From Echinostoma caproni (lineage: Eukaryota; Platyhelminthes; Trematoda; Plagiorchiida; Echinostomatidae), in assembly GCA_900618425.1 (NCBI GenBank), contig UZAN01045243.1, forward strand, positions 1 through 16,420: a DNA stretch of 16,420 bases. Reading direction: 5' to 3'. Below are positions 1-8,904 of the stretch, one piece after another. The translations under genes were made by a program, and so were the position numbers. The notes under the pieces were generated by a model. It was given only the letters and a program-made list of their open reading frames with translations, was not told the DNA's origin and did no database searches. Positions within the stretch are counted from its first letter, which is position 1. The number at the start of each line of letters is the position of its first letter.

Positions 1-7
1 TACTAGA

Positions 8-751
8 TTACCAAGAATGGCACTTCCTATGCTTCCTGTTCCTCCTTGAATCATTCGAAAACAATTGTTCGCCTTCGGACTTGTGTTCTGATGTTACAAT
101 GGGATTATTTCGGAGTTTGATATAAATTGTGATGTACGTAGAAGAATCACCACAAACGAGTTTGTTCGCTACTTTGTGTTTTCTCACAATGGGTATTGAT
201 GGCATATTCGGACAACTGATGAAATTAATTCTTACATCTCTGCCTCCATTATCATCGACATTCGGGGGAAAAATCAAAACGACTGTACAGTTTATTTTCC
301 GCGCCATTTTGCATGTTACTGTTATCCAGTGTTGCGGTGGCCGGGCTACCGTCACACGAAGCGACCACACCGGGAAATTCAAAGAGTGGGCACGGACAAC
401 ACCATTTACCTGGAAACAAACCCAATCAAAGTCATTCAGCTTCGAGATTTGTCGGTAGTTCACAAAATTCGACCCTGAGTGTAAGCTCGAATGATTAAAG
501 AGGATGTCGGATACGACTATCAAGTGGGCCAGCTTCAGTAGATAGACATAAAGGAATTCACATTCACAAGAATGGATGCTGAGTGATATGTTCTGGTGTA
601 AGGCCAGGCACAACATGGTGAAATTTATTTCAGTCACATGACTGATTTCAGAGGAGCATGGGAGAAGAGGGCATGTTACTCGACCTAAGGGCGGGTTAAA
701 AGAACACCGGCCAATGAGGTAGTGTTGTGAATGGTAAACTGGAGTTTGGAT
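8..751 (-). CDS. Unidentified long open frame, possible exon or recent pseudogene
   Basis: I do not recognise this protein. The minus-strand frame is free of stops for 247 codons, from just below a TAG at 752-754 to a TAA at 8-10. The first usable start is a GTG at 635-637, giving about 209 residues. From base composition near 43% GC, my rough estimate is that a stop-free run this long should occur by chance far less than once in a window of this size. The N-terminal third is hydrophobic and Cys-containing, with NxS/T sequons (NFT, NIS, NHS, NCT). The C-terminus is basic (SRRNRKHRK). No family motif, clear signal peptide or domain is visible. It could be an exon of a host gene, a decayed gene or a statistical accident. 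The plus-strand frames at 129-458 and 313-498 overlap it and look like shadows. Confidence 0.3.
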   Translation of the reverse strand: MQTPVYHSQHYLIGRCSFNPPLGRVTCPLLPCSSEISHVTEINFTMLCLALHQNISLSIHSCECEFLYVYLLKLAHLIVVSDILFNHSSLHSGSNFVNYRQISKLNDFDWVCFQVNGVVRAHSLNFPVWSLRVTVARPPQHWITVTCKMARKINCTVVLIFPPNVDDNGGRDVRINFISCPNMPSIPIVRKHKVANKLVCGDSSTYITIYIKLRNNPIVTSEHKSEGEQLFSNDSRRNRKHRKCHSW

Positions 752-754
752 CTA

Positions 755-1609
755 ATGAAACATCTAGCCGGTCTGCATACATTCAGCCACCAATGGGACA
801 GCGTAGAGTTTTCCATTTTTCCGATGTTTATATATCGATCAAGACTATGGTGTGATGGCCGATGAACAGTGCTGGACAGGAGTGAAACTGACAATTAGAC
901 TCACCCGAGGATCATAGGCGGAGTGCCCATTGCCTGTGGAAAAACCGAAAGAGTTCACAAACAAAATCACTCCAGTTTATCACGTATCACATTATCGTAC
1001 AAGAGGATCAAAGAAAAACGAAAAGAACTGCGCGCAGATTGAACAATGGATGATGAGAGGATGGACAGTTCTGCATGAACTTCAAGGGCAAACCGTAAAT
1101 GCCCGAAGACGAAGTTATTAAAACTAGCTTGCTGGGTATGTTGTTTGTCTTTTGCTGCTCTTGTGGGAATACTCCAGATAAGAGGGAACGAGCTTGATCT
1201 GCCAGAGTAGAACATTTGTTTTAGGTTTTTAAGCAAAGAGCTATGGGCTAGAACGTGAACGTGAATGTGTATGCAGTTCGAAAAAGAGGGGGGGGGGAGT
1301 ACTACGCATTCGATGAAGATGAAACAGTTCCTCTGACGGTCCCATTCACAATGTTCTCAGTACTCAACTAACAAACACTTTGATGCTCACTCGTTGTCGT
1401 CACAAACATCGAACGAGATTTCCGATTCAAGAAGTTTCGAAGGTTAGACGAGCCACTTGCCGTATCGCACGACCGATGCACTTCTATTTCCTGAATCAAG
1501 GTTTAGTGTTATGTGATGAGCCTGAGCAGTCACTCATAGTGGTGGCATTAGTGTTCATCAACGCAAGTCACATAGAATGCATTGCTCGATTTCACTCAGG
1601 AAAATCAAC
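755..1609. other. No gene recognised
   Basis: Only short open frames of at most about 90 codons occur on either strand, which is what chance predicts at this composition. No retroelement motif was seen in six frames. A run of ten G lies at 1288-1297, after a small imperfect ACGTGA-type reiteration near 1254-1268. Confidence 0.5.
1288..1297 (+). repeat. G10 homopolymer
   Basis: Ten consecutive G, preceded by AAAAAGA. The length may be unreliable in a raw assembly. Confidence 0.9.
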
Positions 1610-1790
1610 GGTGGTGGCCAAGTGGTGTTAGGTCACCAAATTGTGACCTGGAAGTTCCGGGTTCGAACCAACTCACCACCACCCGTCTTCCCCAGGCAGC
1701 CTGCGTATAGTGCAGCTCCGTTCCTGAAAAGTTGACTGTAAATTAGTGTATTCAATAAAAATTGAAAAGGAATTAGAACGACATAAAAAA
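1610..1790 (+). mobile_element. tRNA-derived SINE-like element
   Basis: Positions 1610-1680 (71 nt) resemble a degenerate tRNA. A perfect 7-bp acceptor-like stem is formed by GGTGGTG (1610-1616) and CACCACC (1674-1680). An internal A box, TGGCCAAGTGG, lies at 1615-1625 and a B box, GGTTCGAACCA, at 1660-1670. These are the two internal RNA polymerase III promoter elements. An anticodon-like stem pairs GGTCAC (1631-1636) with GTGACC (1643-1648), with a loop that is not the usual 7 nt. The T stem does not pair properly, so a working tRNA is unlikely. No CCA is encoded. After the tRNA-like head comes an unrelated body and an A-rich stretch from about 1750, as in tRNA-derived SINEs. The 3' boundary is a guess. 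No second copy was found in the window. Confidence 0.5.
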
Positions 1791-4380
1791 CAACTACAAA
1801 GGAAAAGGGAAAGTACGCAAGTAGTCAAAATGACCAGTTGGCTTTACCTGACGGATAGATGACGTTTATGTCTGTAGATCGAGAACCGCTCAGCTAATGA
1901 GAACCAAATTTAGAGGAACTATGAAACACATCAATGTAGGAACAGTTACAAAAAATGGTGACTTGAGAATTCAGCAGAAAAGTTATAAAACACTGGAAAA
2001 ATAACCAAAATAACCTCTTGATTTGTCCAGTGTTAAGATGAGATACATGACTTAAAGTAAGCCATATCAGCAAAATACGACCGCACGAAATGCTGGCATG
2101 AAATTCACACAACAATTTCATCCTTATTTTGTGCGGAGTTTGTCTTTGTGACAGTACACCAAATCGAAAGATGGAGCTGACCTCATTAAAAAGGCTTTGT
2201 GTATGAGATGATTGGGAAAAAGTTGCTTGTTTCGCCCACCACGAACAACAATATAAAATGTTAGTGACCATGTTTCATCGTTTGGTCGAATAATACCAAG
2301 TTACAGGCAAAGGAGAATGCATGTGGTTAATATTAATTGAAATAAACCTCTCGATTGGCCCAGTGTTTCACAGTTCCAATTGGTAGCATTTCGCCCAATG
2401 TTCCGCATCTCTTAGTGTCAAAATTTTTACCAAACTAAAGCCGTTTTTCGTGAACAGAAAGATGGACACATTGTTTTTTGTACTCGCGATCCAATTTTCA
2501 CCAGCAACCAACCCATTTGCATCCTGCTGCATACACACCCATTTACTTGAGCGATAGCAAAGGAGACGATTAAAGAAGCAAGAACACACCAACTCCGATT
2601 CCATCAACTACGCGTAAAAGTGACGAATGTGTCGTCCGTATCGCACAAGTTCACAGCCAATGTTCTAACACAGTCACAAAAAGACATACTGATTCTGTGA
2701 TTTATGATTTTGATTACGCGCTCGATTTGTTTGTTTATATTATTAATTTGGATTTAACAGTTCATAACACTGTTATGGCGGATCTCTGACTTTAAAATGC
2801 TCTAGAGACTGCATTTGATTCTGTTCAGTCAAAAATCCGTAGCTTAATGATTTCGTTTTGAAATCGTTAGTTCAGTCAGAAAACGAGGACAAGATAATTA
2901 GAGGAATAAAGACCTAGCTAAGACTCTATGGATAGTAAGCAGTAAGGTGCAACACTGTTGCTGTTGTCAATACGTCGTTATTGAGCTGCTCTTTTCCACT
3001 TTACAAATTAGCTCTATGGGGATAAAAAAGGAAACATTTTTCTTACACCTTTAATGCTCTGATTTTTTTCATCAAAATAAGGTCTTGAGCACTCAGTTCC
3101 GATATAATTGACGTAGGGCCAAGCTAGACTGTTAAGAAGTGATAGTAAGAAAAGGAACCAACTTACCAATCGAAGTTGACGCTACTCAGGAGTCGAAAGC
3201 ACAATCATAATCAGAATACAGGATCGTACTCGTGATCTTCTGCCGAAATCTCCTGACAACACGAGGAAGAAAAAAAGCTACAAAAACAGTGATTAATGGA
3301 TTTCAAGAAACCAGGGCGATGAAATCATCAAGGCAAAGGAATATCACTCGAGGAATTGGTTACTGACCAACCGTAGTTCATGCTATTCTTGATGCCGTTT
3401 GGATCAGGTGAATTTTTATTGGTCCAAAACACTGGCTTCTCATTGGTCGTTCTAAAGCTGTATGGTGTCGCTCCTTGACTGACCTCGTCACGGAGTGTGG
3501 TATCATCACAGAAATGTTACTTCTCATCGTATCCACAAGAGTCTTATGGTAACTAGCCTGAAATGTTCTGATTCTTATGATCTAAGTCAGTAGAAAGACT
3601 CAAACCAACTTGCACCTTGCAATTTTTGGAAGACCTAGACACTTGTAAGTATGATCAAGTGAGTGCAAGCCCATGAACACGCGCGACTCGATGACGAGCT
3701 ACAGTAAGTACGGTGTCCGGATTAAGCTCCGACTGCTCCTCTTTATTCCCTCATACCTCTGTAAAATACCAATGACCCATTGCTTTCCTGGTGAGAAAAC
3801 TCTGAATTTCCTAATATAGTTATAAATACTTCTATTCTATTTGATCGTACTATTTCTTGATTAACTGTGTGCACTGCCACTTCCCATTGAGTACACAAAC
3901 GGAAGTATAAATCAACCTCACCCTCAAATCCGTAATTTTGCTATCAGTGTCTGCTTCGAATTGTTCCCACTCTCCTCCAGGATTCAACAAGTATTGGGCC
4001 TTTTAGGATAACTGACTCTTCGCCGCGATGACTAGTAGATTCAATTTAAACACCAATTTATGAAAAGTAGAAACATGAGTGGATCTTGGATGGACGCTTG
4101 GGGCATACTGTTAGTAAACTGAACGACTGAGAATCTGTCTTCTCCCACCCGGACAGAGAAAATCCGATTAGTCAAGAATTAAGAAATCCATGTTCCTCAG
4201 CAGGCATGATAGAAAACTTCGGTTGAGAGAGGAAATCGTTTCGTATATTCTAAACGGTTGCGAGTGTTTAATATCCAGACATTAAATGGTAACCCCAAAA
4301 TGTGACAAGCATTGATGATGCAATTGGCTCAAAAGAAAAAATTACAGTCAAATACATTTTACTAAATACAATTACTGAAA
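1791..4380. other. No gene recognised
   Basis: The longest frame is 125 codons on the minus strand (1894-2271). By my rough estimate about one frame of that length is expected by chance in the window. No RT, endonuclease, GIY-YIG or gag-like motif was seen. CCAAT-type motifs recur (for example GGCCAATCG on the minus strand near 2352-2360, and two on the minus strand near 3417-3446), but I could not tie them to a promoter. A small hairpin, CATAAC-act-GTTATG, lies near 2763-2777. Confidence 0.45.
2009..2367. repeat. Diverged direct repeat pair (2009-2034 and 2341-2367)
   Basis: The two segments align over about 27 bases with three mismatches and one gap, and share ACCTCT and CCAGTGTT cores. 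They lie about 330 bp apart in the same orientation. A second shared string, GAAAGATGGA, follows in both copies at different distances (about 2165 and 2457), which suggests two old copies of one dispersed repeat with indels. Chance similarity is not excluded. Confidence 0.3.
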
Positions 4381-4480
4381 GTTTGGACGCACAGTAGTGG
4401 CTAGAGTAATGAAGAGGTAGGTCACGACCCCGATGACATTAAGATGTGCGCTGCAGCTTAACCACGCCCATGGTATGGTT
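4381..4480 (+). other. Weak tRNA-like/SINE-like segment
   Basis: The string CAGTAGTGGCTAGAGTA (near 4391-4407) resembles the D-arm/A-box part of a tRNA-derived SINE. About 12 bases later comes GGTCACGACCCCGATGAC, which is reminiscent of a decayed B box. The A-to-B spacing is too short for a tRNA and no acceptor stem is visible. This is a suspicion, not an identification. Confidence 0.18.
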
Positions 4481-5679
4481 GCACTTTTTCTTTCGGGTCG
4501 GTTTTTATAGTGATCAAAATAAAAGAACAGGAACCGAATGTATAACCTAAGCGCTTTTTGGTTACCATAGAACAGCGAGAAGAGTCATTACAGATTCTAT
4601 AGTTTGTATTTCATGGGGATTTCGCGGCACCTATGTTGAGAGAATTTTTGCCAGTCAGTGACTGTGCGTACTCATTGGGCAAAAGTCTCCCAACCAATGA
4701 GATAATTTTTTCAACTCAGCTGATAAAATTAGGTTGATTGAGATTATGTAAACAGACATTTCAGCTTCACCTATGCGAATGAAATTCAAGGTAAAAAATA
4801 TTGACAATGAGATGCATGTTAGACATGACGGTAATCTTAGACATACTTAGATTCGATCCAATGAAATTGGATTTAATAACGCTGGATGATGCCGACTGGG
4901 TTTGAACGATGACAATACGTGTTGAGACAGCAGTCCTGGATCGCCAGGACCGAACAAGCAATATGCCGGTCAGATAGTTTGCGCTTTAGATGCCCTGACT
5001 TTGCTAATTCATAAGGTTTCGACAGAAATCATTCAAGTTGAATGGAGCTAGGAGAAATAAATACATTCATCTGTTTGGAATCAACGTAAAGTCCCGGTCA
5101 GAAGAAGGTGCTTTGGAAAAGTTCTTTTTCTTCCGTTCTGATGTGGAGGTGAGTGATTGCCACAGCCCACAACATCCGCACCCGATGTGCCTCATTATGG
5201 CAAACCAGAACAGATAACCCATCTGTATAGTTCAATCGCTGATGTCCGCTAACGTGTCACATCTACGCTCAGTTTCTTAGGGTGAGTTATCGCCTTTGAC
5301 GCGTAATTTGGGACGTATTCAGCTGTTCCCGAAGCCAAACTTCCAGTCCGCGCTGGCACAGAGTGCTTCCTTGCTACTGCCAGAAAACGTGTGAACGAAT
5401 TAGTAGGTGGAATCATCAATAACGTGGTTTTTGCATGGGGGTGTTGGGAAGCATTGTGTAAAGGGACAGAGACTTGAGGACGCAGCATTAAATTTCTTTC
5501 AAAGAGCACCGTGCTATCGGCATATTGGAAATCGATACGTTTTTTTGAGTTGTGTAAATCTGCAGTTAGGTGTCATCTGTTAGCTGGCTGCGAAAACAAA
5601 TAACTCAGGGTCGCCACTGTTTTGTAGAACGTATACTAGTAGCCGTATTTTCTTCCGAAAAGGTGTCATTGGTCAAAAT
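4481..5679. other. No gene recognised
   Basis: Minus-strand frames of 64 codons (4767-4961) and 86 codons (5249-5509) are chance-length and carry no motif I know. No repeats or RNA-like structures stood out. Confidence 0.45.
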
Positions 5680-6460
5680 CTAATTTATTTCCAACGAGTG
5701 CTCTCTTTTGGTCAAAAGATAAATAGTTATCGAAATATAGTTGCGGTCTAGAAAACATCTGTTTGTGGAACGCAGATCACAAAACAGAACCACCCTTTCA
5801 TCAAGTTTCACGGACGTAAAGAAAGTTAGCGAGCTTTTCGTTTCAAGTTCCCAAGTGAACCACAAATTTAGGTTGAACGTAATAGAATTCCACCTAATAA
5901 ATTTTCAATATATTCAATCCGACCCTTGATATAAGAATATCGTTGATGCCTTTTGCATAGTGAAACTAGTTCAACCGTGGGATCCAGTGTGGTCTAAGTC
6001 ATATCCATGAATATTTTGCGTTAGAATGAGACCTAACTGGCAACCCATAGCGACCCCACCAACTTGTTTCTACTTTTCACGTTGGAAATAGAAATGTGAA
6101 AGCGATGTTTTCCCGTCACAAGTTTCAATAGAGAAGTCATAAACATGGGTTTGCACAATGTATCCATGATCATTTCACTGCATCTGTACATGTGCATACT
6201 TTGACTGCTGTATGCACGTGTACAGATGCAGTGAAATGATCATGGATACATTGTGCAAACCCATGTTTCTGACTTCTTTATTCAAATAGCATTATGTATT
6301 TCCGGTATAAAACAAGGAAAGGATTTTGAGACCGCTTTTGGTTAGGAAATAGGATTGTTATTCTGTGTAATAATTCATGAAAGATGTCCACAGTTTTGCC
6401 TGCGCAAATGTTATTCAGAAGAGATACCATATCGAAAGATATCATGATTTTGTCAAACAA
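5680..6460 (-). pseudogene. Penelope-like element reverse transcriptase relic
   Basis: PLEs copy themselves with a reverse transcriptase related to telomerase, linked to a GIY-YIG endonuclease. Three RT blocks lie in order on the minus strand. Block one is ISFDMVSLLNNI around 6407-6442, matching the motif A region (usual form SFDVVSLFTNIP). Block two is KQVGGVAMG at 6043-6069, matching the GVAMGSPLGP block. Block three is FTWELETKSSLTFF followed by a YISI...LLTKRE stretch at 5680-5865, matching the region after the catalytic loop. Blocks two and three share one frame, interrupted by at least three stops. Block one is in another frame. The catalytic YVDD region survives only in a third frame, as GINDILI (5930-5950), so activity is lost. 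A palindrome at 6123-6286 sits between blocks one and two. The GIY-YIG part is absent here. Family identity is confident; subfamily unknown. Confidence 0.75.
6123..6286. repeat. 164-bp near-perfect palindrome (77-bp arms, 10-nt loop)
   Basis: The left arm (6123-6199) and right arm (6210-6286) are reverse complements around loop 6200-6209; paired positions always sum to 12409. Only four of 77 pairs are not Watson-Crick: 6191/6218 and 6131/6278 would be U-G wobbles in RNA, and 6140/6269 and 6126/6283 are true mismatches. Pairing stops abruptly outside these limits. Transcription from either strand would give a long hairpin. It lies inside the PLE RT relic, between the motif A and GVAMG blocks, and matches nothing in PLE proteins. 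It may be a fold-back or MITE-like insertion, an inverted duplication by template switching, a hairpin-RNA locus, or a library/assembly artefact. No target-site duplication is evident. Confidence 0.95.
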
Positions 6461-6499
6461 ACTGAAGTTAGTTTAGAGTTTAAAAGGTGAAAACAGTCG

Positions 6500-6565
6500 C
6501 TTATCTAAGTACTCAACAACCTATGAGCTGGCTCGAGCACACGCACTAACCACTGAGCCCGTTTG
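6500..6565 (-). other. tRNA-like remnant, possible SINE head
   Basis: Read on the minus strand, GGCTCAGTGGTTAGTGCG (from 6559 downward) is an excellent A-box/D-arm match. It is followed, at tRNA-like spacing, by TAGGTTGTTGAGTACTTAG, which looks like a mutated T arm that has lost the GGTTCGA core. No acceptor stem is visible. It lies between the PLE relic and the truncated CR1-like element, which may mark a former insertion point. Confidence 0.35.
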
Positions 6566-7595
6566 TGATCAACGGAGTCATACGTAGACTATGCAATCAG
6601 TGCACCAAATTAGGAAGGAAGGCATCAAAACCTCTTGTTAATAATTCTGGTGTTCTTCAAGGTGCTGTTCTATCTCCATATCTTTTTCTGCCTTTATTAG
6701 TGATCTTTCTGTCCCACCCCCTGCGCACATCCAAAAGTATGCTGTATCAGACAATTTCATTTCCCTCGGACTTTCATTCTTTTACTGAAAACCTATCTCA
6801 CATCCAACAATTCTCTGGTCTCCGTCTTAATGTATCTAAGTGCGTAGAGTGTTTTTTCAGTCTTTCCCGCTCCTCATTTCCAAAGGACTCTGCTATTCTT
6901 AACGATAAACCTGTATCTAGAATGACCTCAGTGAAGTACCTGGGTGTCACCATCGACAACAATCTTCGTTGGTCTGCACATATTTACAACTGTGTGGGAA
7001 AACTGAGACGCCTATCTTTTCAGTTACACAAACTCAGGCAATTCCGAACCCCACAGTCAATCCTGTCATCTTTCGTTCATCAATGCGTTTTACCCATTCT
7101 ACTTTATTGCTCTCCTGTAGTTTTTACCGGTCTTTTAAAACAAGACTTCAAAACCATTCGCCGTGGTTTGGTGATAATCAGTCGTGCATCACTAATCCCA
7201 ATTGATTTATTAATTACAGATCTCATTGATGGTCACACCAACTCTTGTTTTAAATTTGCTCACAAGATTTTAGAAGACCCTCTTCATCCACTACACCCTG
7301 ATCTTTCGTCTTGTTGTTCCCATCCGTCCACATGCTCCTCATTTCGACAGATACCTTCTCGCATTAACATTTATAAAAATTCCCCTGTACCCTACCTGGC
7401 CCGACTACTTACCAAAAAGGAACAGGTATCAAATGAACTACGTCAAATGCTTTGTACATGAAAGGTATATCACCGGCATTCTTTACCTTTTGTTTTGATT
7501 ACTTTTATTTCATTCTGCGTGACGAAGAGTGTACATTTTTAACTGAAATTTAAGCATATATGCTTACAAAAGTTACAAATACAATACAATACAAT
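6565..7595 (+). mobile_element. 5'-truncated CR1-like non-LTR retrotransposon, RT C-terminal half
   Basis: The open frame 6565-7461 encodes 298 residues of a CR1/Jockey-type ORF2 C-terminus. It has the RT block GVLQGAVLSPYLF (residues 29-41), the block YLGVTIDNNLRWSAHI (125-140) that follows the catalytic region in these RTs, and a conserved tail with INIYKNSPVPYLARLL. The GTG at the left end is only where the frame opens; the element is truncated, not started there. The catalytic YADD is destroyed. After the T5 tract at 6683-6687 the reading shifts: the next frame reads SAFISDLSV and HIQKYA, then VSD instead of DD (6738-6749), and the original frame resumes near ENLSHIQQ. The frame ends at TGA 7459-7461. 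About 130 bases of 3' UTR lead to an ACAAT tandem repeat ending near 7595, as expected for CR1-clade 3' ends. Inactive copy. Confidence 0.8.
7576..7595 (+). repeat. ACAAT tandem repeat at retroelement 3' end
   Basis: Three perfect ACAAT units (7581-7595) follow an imperfect ACAAAT. Short tandem repeats instead of poly(A) are a known 3' terminus of CR1-clade elements, and the position fits the end of the adjacent element. Confidence 0.7.
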
Positions 7596-7599
7596 GCAT

Positions 7600-8904
7600 G
7601 ACGTAACGCAACACACGTTTTGTGCGGTTTCGCCAAGCCCCATAAAATAGGGGTTCGACGACCAAACGTTTTACAGTTTCTCATGGGTGTTTCGGTGACC
7701 ATACCACACAAATGAGTAATTCATAACCCATGTCCAATTGGTCTCCAGACCTAGTAGATATTGTCTAGAGCAGAACCTCTTTTGACATGAGATTGATCGT
7801 GCAGGGTAACCATTATTCTGTTGACACACTCCCTTCTGTTCACGTCTGCTCTTAGAACCAGCAGACGATATTGTTCACCTGACTGTTTGAGGGTTAAATA
7901 ATACTTGTTTCGAGGGAAACAGCGTTCCGTTGTCAAATCAACCTGCTTCGCTGTAAATCAGTTTCGGTTGACTTCACTTGATAGTGACAAGCTATCCTTT
8001 TGTTCATGTCGTCGCTACAATTCAGACTGAATACATGCACCGTGAATCTTTGTAGGAGAACAATTAAGATCACAGAAATGAGATACCGATTCTGTCTGAC
8101 GCTTGAAAAGTAAGAAGTGATGAATCACCGTGTGAGCCACTTCAAGGAAACCATTGATACGCCTGACTTTAAGAGAGCTTATTCCATTTTTACTTTTTAT
8201 GACTGACGATTTCATGAATTAAGTCTGATGAGCAATAATAACCGTGGATTTCACACTCAGTAATTAAACCGGTGACGGAATTTCCTTTGCTGTGGTAAAT
8301 GGATATACAATTGTTCAATTTCGATTGTATGTTGTCAGCTTGTAACTATAGACAATACGGGGGTGGTCTTTTAGGTTGGGCGCACTCTTAACCCTTCGCA
8401 AAATGATGGAGCAGTTTTGGGCATTGAAACCGAATGGGCCAGAGATGTTGTCAGCATTACTAATGGTCCCTAGAAAGGAGCAAGGTAGAATCACAAGTGA
8501 CAAAAGAGAACCCATGAACAAAACAAACCTCAGTTATCACCCCCGTAACAAGTCTTGTGCCTTGATATCGCCACATTGGTTGCTATAATAAATGCTTGTG
8601 TGTGATAACCGTGTTGTTCCTTCGTGTGCGTGATTGATGACAAGAACTGTGATTGAGTGTTAGTTGTAAGTTTCACTTTTTGCAAACATTAACCATGCAC
8701 TTTTGAGCGCCGGTTTTGGTTGCTGTCTTTTGGACGCCCGTTTGGATAAAATATCAGGTTGAAGATTGGAATGTTGCGAACAAATTAAAGCGGAAGATAG
8801 AGAATACATTTAAATTAATCGATCAATTGATCAACATCAATTATCCTACAACACTACTCACAAGTAATTGTGAGTTAAATGCGAAGGATTCATGTAGACT
8901 GATG
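7600..8904. other. No gene recognised
   Basis: All open frames are 61-70 codons, which is chance level. A B-box-like GGTTCGACGACC lies near 7651-7662 without an A box. A small inverted repeat, CTCACA-agtaat-TGTGAG, lies near 8857-8874. No other structure was identified. Confidence 0.45.

Noticed and set aside
1894..2271. 125-codon minus-strand frame as a gene
   Set aside because: About one frame of this length is expected by chance in the window, and no motif or supporting signal is visible.
5249..5509. 86-codon minus-strand frame as a retroviral or LTR fragment
   Set aside because: No protease, RT, integrase or zinc-knuckle motif was visible in this or neighbouring frames.
7651..7662. B-box-like GGTTCGACGACC
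   Set aside because: One base too long for the consensus, no A box at tRNA spacing and no acceptor stem.
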